Assembly (NCBI GenBank): GCA_900539145.1
Contig: UQAX01000002.1
Location: 1 to 64,000 of the forward strand
Direction: 5' to 3'
DNA from: an uncultured Blautia sp.
GTDB lineage: Bacteria; Bacillota; Clostridia; Lachnospirales; Lachnospiraceae
Length of the DNA: 64,000 nucleotides
The notes beneath the pieces were generated by a model. That model saw only the letters and a list, made by a program, of their open reading frames with translations. It was not told the DNA's origin and did not search any database. The translations under genes and the position numbers were made by a program. Position 1 is the stretch's first letter. Each line of letters begins with the position of its first letter. Of this stretch, positions 24,497 through 33,732 are shown in pieces.

Positions 24497-25231
24497 TCAT
24501 TTTAAAGTTTTTTCTATTTCATGATAGAGTTCCCTTGTCTCTTTTTCTGTTTTTTCGTTTATTACCACATCTCCTTTTTTTGTGTGCAGGATTATGTAGG
24601 CTTTACAGTCTTTATACGCATACAAAATATATTTTCCCTGTTCTTCATTTTCAAATTCCCCTTGCAGCAAAGTTGCACCGGAAAATCCATTGGTTCTTGT
24701 CCCTGCCTGAAAGTTCTCTGTAAGTTCTATTTCCTCAACCTCTTCTGTTTTTATCTCGTAATCGCTCCACCAATACCCTTGAATTTCAAGTCTGTTTGCC
24801 GATACAGCAATTTCAATCTTGCCTTTACTGAAAACAATTCCCATAATCAAGCCGGAAAACACAATGGACACTGCTATAATGCAAATCACTGCTTTATTAT
24901 AGCTTCTCTTTCTGCTTCCTGTATTTTCTTTTATCTTACAGATTGTATTGCTCAAAATCATAATCCCGACTGCAATAAGGACAACCAAAACAGCGTAAAC
25001 TATCCAAAACCAATCCGGTATCTTTTCACCAAAAACTTCCATAATTGCCGTAAGCAAGGTAATGATTAGCATACCTGTTCCTGTAATACGGCAAAGTTTT
25101 TTCTCATCATATTGCTCCTGGTCTTCTTTTGACATGGTGTTATAACCGGCAATTAAAATACTGCCTCGTCCTGACAATAAAATCAGGGAACAAATACCGC
25201 ATAAGGCAATTATACTCCAGATTACTATCAT
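24497..25231 (-). CDS. DUF3784-type membrane protein with PH-like C-terminus
   Basis: Protein of 244 residues. The N-terminus has one membrane helix followed by LIAGYNTMSKEDQEQYDEKKLCR, typical of DUF3784, then two helices near residues 50-95. A further helix near 115-135 is followed by a soluble C-terminal region (about 140-244) that resembles bacterial PH-like domains (KIEIAVSANRLEIQGYWWSDYEIK). GGAGGCG precedes the ATG. Function unknown; it is probably a monocistronic gene. Confidence 0.65.
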   Translation of the reverse strand: MIVIWSIIALCGICSLILLSGRGSILIAGYNTMSKEDQEQYDEKKLCRITGTGMLIITLLTAIMEVFGEKIPDWFWIVYAVLVVLIAVGIMILSNTICKIKENTGSRKRSYNKAVICIIAVSIVFSGLIMGIVFSKGKIEIAVSANRLEIQGYWWSDYEIKTEEVEEIELTENFQAGTRTNGFSGATLLQGEFENEEQGKYILYAYKDCKAYIILHTKKGDVVINEKTEKETRELYHEIEKTLK

Positions 25232-25346
25232 CTTTTACGCCTCCACTTCATTTACTTAATAAAGAAGCCTGCACATTGCATATTTTCTTTGTCTAAATTA
25301 TAGTTCATTTTATCTCTTTCCTCAAGAGAAGTTGTATAAAAGACAG

Positions 25347-25389
25347 AAAAAAGACCACATTTTACAGATATTTGTAAAATGCAGTCTTT
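25347..25389 (-). terminator. Terminator of the potABCD-LRR-VWA-MoxR operon
   Basis: On the minus strand AAGACTGCATTTTACA pairs with TGTAAAATGTGGTCTT around a six-base loop, followed by TTTTCTG. It lies just after the MoxR stop codon. Confidence 0.85.
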
Positions 25390-25394
25390 CTTCT

Positions 25395-26915
25395 TTATAA
25401 TTCCTGCTCAATCTCGTTTAATTCATCTAAAATTTCCATATATTCTTCATGGAACAGCAGCTTTTTATTATATTTATAATAGCTGTCACAACCATGTTCG
25501 CTGATAAATTCTAAGCTGTACGGACTGGTATTCAGCTCTGTCACAAAGATAACCATTTCCTGTCCGTCTGCAAAAGCCGCCTCCAGAAAGTCAAATGCAT
25601 TTTGAAGATTATTGCGGAGAGCTTCAATGTCCTTTTCTCGTTTTTCCTTTTCTTCCTGAAATCTTTCTTTTACCCCATCAAAAATGACTTCTTTGCTCTC
25701 TCCTACAATGTCCAGCGTATCTGCCGTCTCCTTATACGCTCTGAAACGCTCAAGAGCTCTTAACCAAATATATTCCTCATCCTTTGTAAGCTGTTCGGCA
25801 GCCTTTTTCTCCTCCAGCTCCTGATTTTCCATATCCAGAATATCTCCCATAGAAACAGAAGCTTTCCGCTCGTCCAAAAGCGCTTCCTTCCAGCTTTTCA
25901 GCATTTCAAACAGCTTTTCCATATATACTTCGTTATCGTGATAATTTCGGAATTTCTCGTTTAACTTTCCAATGAGAAGCCCCACCACACTGAACCGTTC
26001 ATCAAAAGCCGCTGCACGAAGCTTTTCGATTGCAAAGCTTGCGAAAGTTCCTGCAAGAACGGCATCAATCTGATAATCTGTCTGATATTTTTCAAACAGC
26101 TCCAGATAATTTGCAAAATCTTTGGCGATTTTCCAGTGCTGGATATACTGTATAATCACTTCTCTGTCCACGGTTTTTCCCAGTTTTTCATACACATATA
26201 AAAGCTCGGATAAATCCTCCCATCCTCTGGCAGTGGCAAACATTCTGCCGTCTACATTGGTTTCCATGCGGTAAAAATTCTCCTTACGGATATCCAGATA
26301 AGAAATGACTGCCGGATGAATACCTGCTTCATAAGCATATTCCTTCCATACTTGGAAATTCTCCTGTACCTCTATCTTTTTTATTCTGTCTAAGGTTACC
26401 ACATCAAATTCACGAACAGACTTATTGTATTCCGGAGGATTTCCTGCTGTTACAATCACCCAGCCCTTTGGCACTTGCTGATTTCCAAAAGTCTTGCACT
26501 GCAAAAATTGCAGCATGGCAGGGGCTAAGGTCTCTGATACACAGTTAATTTCATCAATGAATAAAATACCTTCCTCTATTCCTGTCTCCTTTATCTTATC
26601 ATACACCGCAGAAATAATTTCACTCATGGTGTATTCTGTTACCGAACGGTTTTCTCCCCCGTATTCTTTTTCTCGAATAAAGGGCAGTCCCATGGCGCTT
26701 TGCCTTGTATGATGGGTAATGGTATAGGACACCAGATTAATCTCACTTTCTCTGGCAATCTGCTCCATAATCTGTGTTTTCCCGATGCCCGGCGGTCCGA
26801 TTAAAAGCACAGGTCTTTGTCTGACAGAAGGAATACAGTATTCTCCCCGTTCGTCCTTTAACAAATATGCTTCTATGGTATCTTTGATTTCCTGCTTTGC
26901 ACGTTTAATATTCAT
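25395..26915 (-). CDS. MoxR-type AAA+ ATPase
   Basis: ATPase of 506 residues. Walker A is LLIGPPGIGKTQIMEQIA (about residue 35), Walker B ILFIDEINCVSE (about 110), sensor 1 TAGNPPEYN, and a GRMFATARGWEDLSELL helix follows (about residue 220). The C-terminal half is helical with acidic and basic stretches and no known domain. MoxR ATPases act with VWA proteins as chaperones, and the VWA gene overlaps its start by 11 nt. AGGAGG lies 12 nt before ATG 26915 and abuts the ATG at 26927, so 26915 is preferred. Last gene of a seven-gene operon. Confidence 0.8.
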   Translation of the reverse strand: MNIKRAKQEIKDTIEAYLLKDERGEYCIPSVRQRPVLLIGPPGIGKTQIMEQIARESEINLVSYTITHHTRQSAMGLPFIREKEYGGENRSVTEYTMSEIISAVYDKIKETGIEEGILFIDEINCVSETLAPAMLQFLQCKTFGNQQVPKGWVIVTAGNPPEYNKSVREFDVVTLDRIKKIEVQENFQVWKEYAYEAGIHPAVISYLDIRKENFYRMETNVDGRMFATARGWEDLSELLYVYEKLGKTVDREVIIQYIQHWKIAKDFANYLELFEKYQTDYQIDAVLAGTFASFAIEKLRAAAFDERFSVVGLLIGKLNEKFRNYHDNEVYMEKLFEMLKSWKEALLDERKASVSMGDILDMENQELEEKKAAEQLTKDEEYIWLRALERFRAYKETADTLDIVGESKEVIFDGVKERFQEEKEKREKDIEALRNNLQNAFDFLEAAFADGQEMVIFVTELNTSPYSLEFISEHGCDSYYKYNKKLLFHEEYMEILDELNEIEQEL

Positions 26916-28251
26916 ATTCTGCTCCATCCTCCTGTATATAAATTTTCATTGCCCACGGGGGTACTTCTACCTCCTGATAATCCTTTTGCATAAGAATAAA
27001 AGCTGTATCATAAGGCGGCATTTTATTAGGAAAAGTCCCCTGTCCGTCTGTAAAATATAAAAGCCCTTTTAGGCCTGTAAGCTCTTTTTTCTCCTGCAAT
27101 TTCTGAATGTAAGAAAAAACAGGGCGAAAATCCGTACCTCCCTGTCCTGCCAGCTCCAGATTTTCCATGTAGTTTTCCAATTCTTCCTTTGAAGTGATTT
27201 TCTCATCTTTTTGAATTCTTTCGTCACACTGAAGAATGTGAATGTTAATCTTCCTGAAAAAGCTTTCTTCTTCCTTTAATATTCCGTAAGTTTCCTGTAA
27301 AAATCGCTTCACTGCCTCTCCGGAACAGGACATAGAGGTATCAATGGCAATGGCAAATTCTTCTATTTTCTTCACCTCTCTTGTCTCCTGAGGTTCAATT
27401 AAAGGCATATTTCCATAGACAGACAAACCATAACTATAAAATACATAGTCAAAGGCATCCGGATCTAAATGCGCTTCTTCCTTTACCACGGCAAATTTTT
27501 TCAAAAAATTTCTATAATCAAAAGTTTCCCTGTTTTCTACTTTAATTTGCTCTAAAAATCCCGGAGAACCCTCTGACAAATCCTGTCCGAAGATTTCCAT
27601 TTCTGTTTCCATTTTATCACGAATATCTTCCCAATTCTCCTTTGGTCTTTCATTGGGAGGCTGGTTTTTGCCCCTTCTTTCCCATAGCCCGTGATTGTCT
27701 GTGTGAAACTCCTTTTCCCATTTTTTTGCAGTTTCTAAGTCCGGCTTTTGCTCTGTCAGCTCCTGAAAAATCCCTTCTGCATGAAGCACATTTCTTCTCT
27801 TTTTTAACCACGCATATAAATTCTTTTTCTCTCTGCTCATAGGTTTTTTTACACAATGAAAAGGCAGACCGTCTATGACAGACTCCACTGCAATATCACA
27901 GGCTGTATTCCAAAGTATGTCTACAATTTCTCTGTCCAGTTGTTCACAGGCACGTTTTTTTCGTTGCTCTGTTTTCTTCCACAAATGTCCGAAAATACAG
28001 TGCAGGATTATGTGAAGATAAGCACGGTTTACTTCTCTGCGGCCTTCCCGATACAATCCGCCCAGATAAGCAGGATGGTAATAAAGTCCAATTCCGTCCG
28101 TTCCTATGGTGTCTGTTCCTGCATCCATTTGATAGTGCAGGGTGGACAAAGCAACGTCTAAAAACCGCAGATGAAGATACAGCTCATTTCTGGCTGATAC
28201 CAGAATTTTCAGATTGATTTCTTCTATGCGTTTCTCTTTTTCATAGCTCAA
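26905..28251 (-). CDS. VWA-domain protein with N-terminal DUF2201-like region
   Basis: Protein of 448 residues. The N-terminal third resembles the DUF2201 metallopeptidase-like region, but the motif reads HIILHCIFGH, so the catalytic glutamate of HExxH is absent. The C-terminal part (about 310-448) is a VWA-like domain with the metal-site motif IDTSMSCSG and GGTDFRPVF. VWA proteins pair with MoxR ATPases to remodel targets. The start is taken as TTG 28251, 7 nt after AAAGGAG, overlapping the LRR gene by 11 nt. No signal peptide is seen. Confidence 0.75.
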   Translation of the reverse strand: MSYEKEKRIEEINLKILVSARNELYLHLRFLDVALSTLHYQMDAGTDTIGTDGIGLYYHPAYLGGLYREGRREVNRAYLHIILHCIFGHLWKKTEQRKKRACEQLDREIVDILWNTACDIAVESVIDGLPFHCVKKPMSREKKNLYAWLKKRRNVLHAEGIFQELTEQKPDLETAKKWEKEFHTDNHGLWERRGKNQPPNERPKENWEDIRDKMETEMEIFGQDLSEGSPGFLEQIKVENRETFDYRNFLKKFAVVKEEAHLDPDAFDYVFYSYGLSVYGNMPLIEPQETREVKKIEEFAIAIDTSMSCSGEAVKRFLQETYGILKEEESFFRKINIHILQCDERIQKDEKITSKEELENYMENLELAGQGGTDFRPVFSYIQKLQEKKELTGLKGLLYFTDGQGTFPNKMPPYDTAFILMQKDYQEVEVPPWAMKIYIQEDGAEYEY

Positions 28252-29083
28252 ATTTTTTCTCCTTTCCTGCAAATTTCTTTCTTTTTTCTTCCATGAGATA
28301 CCCCACAATATCCACAGCTTTCTTCCGGGAAGCTGCCTCTATGATGCTCTCTAAAGCTTCCCTGCTCCAGAAATTTCCTCTGTCGAAATAGTCATATACT
28401 TCATGCCAGTTGGATTTTTCCAGATAAAAACGTGCACACTTTTCCAGATTTTTTCTCACATAAGCTTCATAGCTTTTCTCCGCTTCTTTGGCAAGCTGAT
28501 AGGGATATAAAAGCCTGCCTACTGCCATTGGAATTAAAATTTCTTTTTTTTCATACACCAAAGCTGTGGAAAATAAACTGTCGTATCGCTTATAATCTAC
28601 TTTTTTGTCTGTAAAGCATTGACGATATTTGTAGCCACATCCGTGAAAATGGGTTTCTAAAATTCTGGCAGGCGTATTTTCCACGCCTTCTTCATAATAT
28701 TCGGGAAAAATCAGCTCTGCTTTTTGCTCTGTATTAAGAATAATAATACTTACATACATCTCATGAAAGGTTTCGCTGACAACGTCTTTGATACAGGAAA
28801 CACCGTCTTCTTTTAAAAATATAACCAAATTTCTAAGGGAAGAACAGCCTGTAAAAGAGCCTCCTCCGATTTCCCTTACATCGTCAAAAAGCTTTAAGGT
28901 TTTTAAATTTCTGCACCCATAAAAAGTATATTTTCCCAGAATTTCAATCCCTTCAGGTATCTCTATTTCTTCTATTTCCGTAAATTCTCTTTGCTCCTCT
29001 TTGCTTCGTCCCGCCTTCCACGGAGAATAGGCATAAGACGGCAAAGAGGATGCCAAAGCACCCTCTTTTCTACATTCTTCCAA
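28241..29083 (-). CDS. LRR_5 (BspA-like) leucine-rich repeat protein
   Basis: Protein of 280 residues. Residues about 40-100 contain BspA-type leucine-rich repeats (IPEGIEILGKYTFYGCRNLKTL, here shortened to locate it, and VREIGGGSFTGCSSLRNLVI). The C-terminal part is charged and helical, without a signal peptide, so unlike most BspA proteins it is probably cytosolic. It starts with TTG 29083, 9 nt after GGAGG and 20 nt after the potD stop, and overlaps the VWA gene. It may give target recognition to the VWA-MoxR pair; this is inference. Confidence 0.7.
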   Translation of the reverse strand: MEECRKEGALASSLPSYAYSPWKAGRSKEEQREFTEIEEIEIPEGIEILGKYTFYGCRNLKTLKLFDDVREIGGGSFTGCSSLRNLVIFLKEDGVSCIKDVVSETFHEMYVSIIILNTEQKAELIFPEYYEEGVENTPARILETHFHGCGYKYRQCFTDKKVDYKRYDSLFSTALVYEKKEILIPMAVGRLLYPYQLAKEAEKSYEAYVRKNLEKCARFYLEKSNWHEVYDYFDRGNFWSREALESIIEAASRKKAVDIVGYLMEEKRKKFAGKEKKFEL

Positions 29084-29103
29084 CTTTATGTACCTCCGAA
29101 AGC

Positions 29104-30144
29104 TTAGTCGCAGGCTGCTTTAAATTCTGTCCAGTTCTGATTGTATACTTCTTCTGCCTCTGCACTTACATTCTGAATAATTTCGCCTTTTGTTACAGAG
29201 TCCGGAACAACTAAATCTGGATTTACCAATTCATCTGCCGCTTTATTTGTACAGTAATATCCTACGAAATCAAAGCATTTTGCGGCTACCTCAGGCTCTA
29301 AAATGTAATCTAAAAATGCGTAAGCTTCTTCTGTATCCGGCGCATTTTTCGGAATAAAGAAGTTCATAATTCCAAAGCCCAAGCCCTCTTTTGGATAAAC
29401 AACCTTCAAATCAGGATTTTCTGCCAAAGCTGCAATGACCTGTGAGGTATATAAAATGCCTACGGAAGCTTCTCCGTTTAACAGAGCATTCTGTGTATTG
29501 GTATCCTGTATCATACGAATATTCGGCGCTAATTCTTTTAACTTTTCTCCTGCTTCTTTAATCACCGCAGGGTCTTGTTCATTCATGCTTTTTCCCATAG
29601 TGAGAAGCACCATACCCTCTACGGCACGATAGCTGGCAATGGTTGCAATTTTATCTTCCAGCGCCGGGTTCCATAAGTCTTCATATCCCTGAATTTCGAA
29701 ATCTACCTGCTCCGGATCATATACGATTAAAGGAATGCCTGCTCCGTGCGGTATGGTATATTTATTTTCCGGGTCGTAAAACTGGCTCTGATACAATGGA
29801 TTGATGTTATCATAATTTTTCAGCTTTTCCTTATCCAGTTCTTTTGCCAGTCCATTATTTACAATCTGCTCAATAATATAATCGTCACCGATTACAAGGT
29901 CGTAATCTTTTCCGTCAGACTGCTGTACCTTCTCAAACATGGTTTCGTTAGAGTCAAAGTTTGAGCTGATAATACGAATGCCTGTTTCATCTTCAAAATC
30001 TGTCAAAACCTCCTGAGGAAACAAGCCTTCCCATGTATAAAGCACCAGCTCTTTATTGTCTTCTTCTTTCTTCTCTCCGCAGCCTGTCAGCATACTTCCT
30101 GCCAACGCCGCACATAAAATCATAGAAACTATTTTTTTCTTCAT
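29104..30144 (-). CDS. potD: Spermidine/putrescine-binding lipoprotein
   Basis: Extracytoplasmic solute-binding protein of 346 residues with a lipoprotein signal (LCAALAGSMLTGCGEKK, lipidated Cys). The mature part has the PotD pattern LVLYTWEGLFPQEVLTDFE, SNFDSNETMFEKVQ, YDLVIGDDYIIEQ and PHGAGIPLIVYDP. It delivers polyamines to PotBC. It follows potC by 23 nt. The ATG at 30144 is preferred over a GTG two codons upstream. Confidence 0.92.
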   Translation of the reverse strand: MKKKIVSMILCAALAGSMLTGCGEKKEEDNKELVLYTWEGLFPQEVLTDFEDETGIRIISSNFDSNETMFEKVQQSDGKDYDLVIGDDYIIEQIVNNGLAKELDKEKLKNYDNINPLYQSQFYDPENKYTIPHGAGIPLIVYDPEQVDFEIQGYEDLWNPALEDKIATIASYRAVEGMVLLTMGKSMNEQDPAVIKEAGEKLKELAPNIRMIQDTNTQNALLNGEASVGILYTSQVIAALAENPDLKVVYPKEGLGFGIMNFFIPKNAPDTEEAYAFLDYILEPEVAAKCFDFVGYYCTNKAADELVNPDLVVPDSVTKGEIIQNVSAEAEEVYNQNWTEFKAACD

Positions 30145-30167
30145 TTTCACATCTCACTTTCTAAATA

Positions 30168-30950
30168 TTAATATTTCTTTTCTGCTCTCTTACTCAAAAA
30201 TGAGGAAAGAAGCAAAACTGCTGTAATTACTACTAAAATAATGGTACAAAGAGCGTTAATTTCCGGTGTTACCCCTGTTTTTAGCTGTGCATACACCTTT
30301 ACCGGCAGAGTATTCAGCCTTGGACCGTTTACAAAAATACTGATGACCACATCATCAAAGGACATGGCAAACGCCAGTAAGCTTCCGGATAAAACAGCCG
30401 GTGCAATAAGAGGCATGGTAATGTCAAAAAAGGTTCTTATCGGTCCCGCCCCTAAGTCTCTTGCTGCTTCCTCAAGGGATTTATCAATTCCCACTAAGCG
30501 TGCCTTTACCATCATAAAAATATAGGGAATACAAAAGGTAGTATGTGCAATTACCAGTGTTGTCATACCAAAGGGCAGATTTAACATGGAAAAGAACACA
30601 AGAAAAACCATTCCTAGAATAATTTCCGGTATCATAATGGGAATTGTAGAAAGATATTCCATCATTCCCTTTGTTTTGTATTTCACTCTTGCCATTCCCA
30701 CAGCCCCTAAGGTTCCGATTATCGCAGAAATTCCGCAGCTTAAAACCCCAAGCAAAATGCTGTTAAAAAGCGCTTCCTTTAAATCTCTGTCATTGGCTAA
30801 GGTCTCATACCATTTGAGCGAAAAGCCTGTAAAATTAGCGGAAAGTCTGGACTCATTAAAGGAAAAAATCACTACCATAACAAGGGGAAAATACATCAGT
30901 AAAATCATAATTGCCAAATATAAATTTGACCATTTCCATTTCTTTTTCAA
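30168..30950 (-). CDS. potC: Spermidine/putrescine ABC transporter permease PotC
   Basis: Membrane protein of 260 residues with about six helices. The EAA-loop EEAARDLGAGPIRTFFDITMP lies near residue 165 and contacts the ATPase. SFNESRLSANFTGFSLKWYE near the N-terminus is typical of PotC. It starts with TTG 30950, 7 nt after GGAGG, and overlaps the potB stop by 4 nt. Confidence 0.92.
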   Translation of the reverse strand: MKKKWKWSNLYLAIMILLMYFPLVMVVIFSFNESRLSANFTGFSLKWYETLANDRDLKEALFNSILLGVLSCGISAIIGTLGAVGMARVKYKTKGMMEYLSTIPIMIPEIILGMVFLVFFSMLNLPFGMTTLVIAHTTFCIPYIFMMVKARLVGIDKSLEEAARDLGAGPIRTFFDITMPLIAPAVLSGSLLAFAMSFDDVVISIFVNGPRLNTLPVKVYAQLKTGVTPEINALCTIILVVITAVLLLSSFLSKRAEKKY

Positions 30951-31801
30951 AATAATCCCTCCAAATCCTTTACATGAGTAACCTTTCTATATACAAACAT
31001 CATCAGAGATGTCAGCAGCATCAGAACCACTGCAAGGGCTGCCGCAAAAGGCCAGTTGCTTCCTCTGGTAAGCTGGTCCTGAATCACACTTCCCACCAGT
31101 ACAATCTTATTTCCTCCTAAAATATCTGCAATAAAAAACAGTCCCATAGAAGGAATAAAGGTGAGAATAACACCTGTCAAAAGCCCCGGCAAGGTAAGCT
31201 TAAAGGTAACGGTAAAAAACGCTTTTACGGCGTTTGCGCCTAAATCTCTTGCCGCCTCCACATAAGACCAGTCCATCTTTTCCACACTGGAATACACCGC
31301 CAGCACCATAAAAGGCAAGAGAGCATAGACCATTCCAATAACCACCGCAGGATAAGAATACAGGATTTTCAGCGGTTCTTCAATAAGCCCCAGCTTCATT
31401 AAAAAACCGTTTAAAACGCCTTTAGCCTGCAAAATTAAAATCCAGCCATACATGCGGATTAAAGAGCTTGTCCAAAAGGGCACCATAATCAAAAGCATCA
31501 TACGCTTTTTCCATTTAGCAGAAAGCTTCGCCATAAAATACCCGAAAGGATACCCCATAAGTACAATCAACAGGGTACTGGTAATGGCAAGCTGGAAAGA
31601 CTGCACAAAACTTTTTAAATATACAGGCTCTGCAATCTTTTTATAATTTTCCAGCGTAAAACTCCATATTGTGGAAGAACCGCTTCCATTGGTAGCAAAG
31701 CTCAGTGCCACCATGTAAAGGAGTGGTCCTACTACAAAGCATAAGGTAAAAAGATAAAGAGGAAGAACAGTAAGAAACAAACCTGATTTTTTCTTTTTCA
31801 T
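30947..31801 (-). CDS. potB: Spermidine/putrescine ABC transporter permease PotB
   Basis: Membrane protein of 284 residues with six helices and the EAA-loop VEAARDLGANAVKAFFTVTF near residue 190. The ATG at 31801 follows GGAGGCGGG; the reading upstream to 31852 overlaps potA and lacks a ribosome site. It begins 11 nt after potA and overlaps potC. Confidence 0.92.
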   Translation of the reverse strand: MKKKKSGLFLTVLPLYLFTLCFVVGPLLYMVALSFATNGSGSSTIWSFTLENYKKIAEPVYLKSFVQSFQLAITSTLLIVLMGYPFGYFMAKLSAKWKKRMMLLIMVPFWTSSLIRMYGWILILQAKGVLNGFLMKLGLIEEPLKILYSYPAVVIGMVYALLPFMVLAVYSSVEKMDWSYVEAARDLGANAVKAFFTVTFKLTLPGLLTGVILTFIPSMGLFFIADILGGNKIVLVGSVIQDQLTRGSNWPFAAALAVVLMLLTSLMMFVYRKVTHVKDLEGLF

Positions 31802-31812
31802 CTTCCCGCCTC

Positions 31813-32877
31813 CTACTCTAAATCCACAAATACCGCATGCTCTGGCTTCCAACCCACGCAGACCTTATCCCCTGCTTTTAAGTCCGCATCCATACCATAT
31901 CGACAGGACACCAAGGTCTTTCCGGATTTCAGTTTCAATGTGAGATGAAGCTGCCCTGCTGTAAAGGATTTGTCTTCTAAAACAGCATCCAGACCTTCTT
32001 TACATTCTGTGCAAACCTTTAAATTTTCTCTTCGTACTGCCAGATTTACCTGCATACCCTCACAAATTCCGTCAATGGGTTCTGCATACATCATCTGATT
32101 TTCTATCAGTACCTGCGCTTCTGTATCTGCTACCTTCTGCACCACGCCGGAAATCACATTGGCATTTCCTACAAAATCTGCCACATAACTGGTTTTCGGA
32201 TGATTGTAAATTTCATCCGGCGTTCCAATTTGCTCAAATCTGCCGTCTTTCATAACCACAATTCGGTCGGACATATTGATGGCTTCTTCCTGATCATGGG
32301 TAATGTATAAAAAGGTGATACCCAGCTTTTTCTGTAATCGTTTCAACTCAAGCTGCATGGTACGGCGAAGCTTCAAATCCAGCGCACCCAAGGGCTCATC
32401 CAAAAGCAAAAGCTTGGGGCTGTTTACCAGCGCTCTTGCAATGGCAACCCTCTGCTTTTGCCCGCCTGAAAGCTCAGAAGGCATACGCTTTTCATATCCT
32501 GTCAGCTGTACCAATTCTAAGATTTCTGCCACTTTTTTCTTAATTTCTGCCTTGGGTACTCGCTTAATCTTCAATCCGTATCCCACATTTCCCTCTACAT
32601 TTAAGTGAGGAAACAGCGCATAATTTTGAAAAACCGTATTCACGTCCCTTTGATTGGGAGGAACAGCCGTTACATCCTTTCCGTCTAAAAATACCGTTCC
32701 GCTGTCCGGCGCTTCCAGACCTGCAATAATACGCAAGGTTGTAGTCTTTCCGCATCCCGATGCCCCTAAAAAGGTGATAAATTCTCCCTTTTCAATGGAC
32801 AAGGTAATTCCGTTTAAAACATCGGTTTCTCCAAATCCTTTTTTAATATTCTTTAATTCCAGTAATCGTTCGCTCAT
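31813..32877 (-). CDS. potA: Spermidine/putrescine ABC transporter ATP-binding protein
   Basis: ATPase of 354 residues. Walker A GASGCGKTTTLRI, signature LSGGQKQRVAIARAL, Walker B LLLLDEPLGALD and switch ITHDQEEA are intact. A C-terminal TOBE domain (about 280-354) is present, as in PotA. It is the first gene of the polyamine operon, which continues into the LRR-VWA-MoxR genes. Confidence 0.93.
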   Translation of the reverse strand: MSERLLELKNIKKGFGETDVLNGITLSIEKGEFITFLGASGCGKTTTLRIIAGLEAPDSGTVFLDGKDVTAVPPNQRDVNTVFQNYALFPHLNVEGNVGYGLKIKRVPKAEIKKKVAEILELVQLTGYEKRMPSELSGGQKQRVAIARALVNSPKLLLLDEPLGALDLKLRRTMQLELKRLQKKLGITFLYITHDQEEAINMSDRIVVMKDGRFEQIGTPDEIYNHPKTSYVADFVGNANVISGVVQKVADTEAQVLIENQMMYAEPIDGICEGMQVNLAVRRENLKVCTECKEGLDAVLEDKSFTAGQLHLTLKLKSGKTLVSCRYGMDADLKAGDKVCVGWKPEHAVFVDLE

Positions 32878-32912
32878 TTTTTTACCTTCTTTTTCATTTC
32901 AACCTATTCCAG

Positions 32913-32943
32913 ATTATATAATGGCATAAGTTTACTATTTTTG
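32913..32943 (-). promoter_or_regulatory. Possible promoter of the potABCD operon
   Basis: On the minus strand a TTGACA box near the upstream end is followed about 18 nt later by CATTAT. The -35 box adjoins the stop codon of the preceding YibE/F gene. Weak -10. Confidence 0.4.
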
Positions 32944-33732
32944 TCAATTCTTATGAAGAAATTTAGATTTTTTTAATCCACTTTCATTTGAAAGGACATA
33001 AGCTATGCAATACGCAGCAAACGGAACAATCAGTACACAGGCAACTGCCCCAAAAAGCATCACAGATAATTCTTGAAACAGAAATTGAGAATTTACAATG
33101 GTTTCTATGGTATAGCCGCCCTTCCTCAAATAAGCAAACAGCAGCATAGAGTCACCTAAATACACAAAGAGCAGGGTATTTACCGTAGTTCCGATAATCT
33201 CTTTTCCCACCTGCATACCGGATGCAAACAATTCTTTTTGGCATAGCTCCGGACGATGCTGCTTCACCTCATAAACCGCAGAGGTCACCGATAATGCCGT
33301 ATCGATTGCCGCTCCCAAAGCGCTTAATATGGTTACCGACACTGCAATCCGTAACATACTGATATGGATATCGGACTCATAAAAGTACATAATATCCTCC
33401 TGCATGGATTGTATTTCATTCAAGCCTCCGCCCTGTGCTTTCCATACCACCAAATAAATCAAAAGACTCAGTACAAACATAATTCCTGTTACAGACGCAA
33501 ATGCCGCAATAGTTTTCAGATTTTTTCCATTTTGCTTTATCAAAGTTATGTAACCAATCATTACCGCTGCCAGAAAAACAACGAGAAACACGGGATATCC
33601 CTTTGCTAACAGAATAATCGTTCCTGCCAGAATAAGGATGTTTCCGCAAAGGACTAAAACAGCGATTGCACCTCTTTCTCCTCCCACTGCCACCATGAGA
33701 AGAAATAATATCAATACAAGTATTCCTGTCAT
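32944..33732 (-). CDS. YibE/F-family membrane protein, second copy
   Basis: Membrane protein of 262 residues with about seven helices and the YibE/F core SALGAAIDTALSVTSAVYEV, then GMQVGKEIIGTTVNTLLFVYLG. The family occurs in Firmicutes as paired genes of unknown transport role. Its ATG overlaps the end of the first YibE/F gene by 4 nt, so the two probably form a heteromeric complex. Confidence 0.8.
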   Translation of the reverse strand: MTGILVLILFLLMVAVGGERGAIAVLVLCGNILILAGTIILLAKGYPVFLVVFLAAVMIGYITLIKQNGKNLKTIAAFASVTGIMFVLSLLIYLVVWKAQGGGLNEIQSMQEDIMYFYESDIHISMLRIAVSVTILSALGAAIDTALSVTSAVYEVKQHRPELCQKELFASGMQVGKEIIGTTVNTLLFVYLGDSMLLFAYLRKGGYTIETIVNSQFLFQELSVMLFGAVACVLIVPFAAYCIAYVLSNESGLKKSKFLHKN

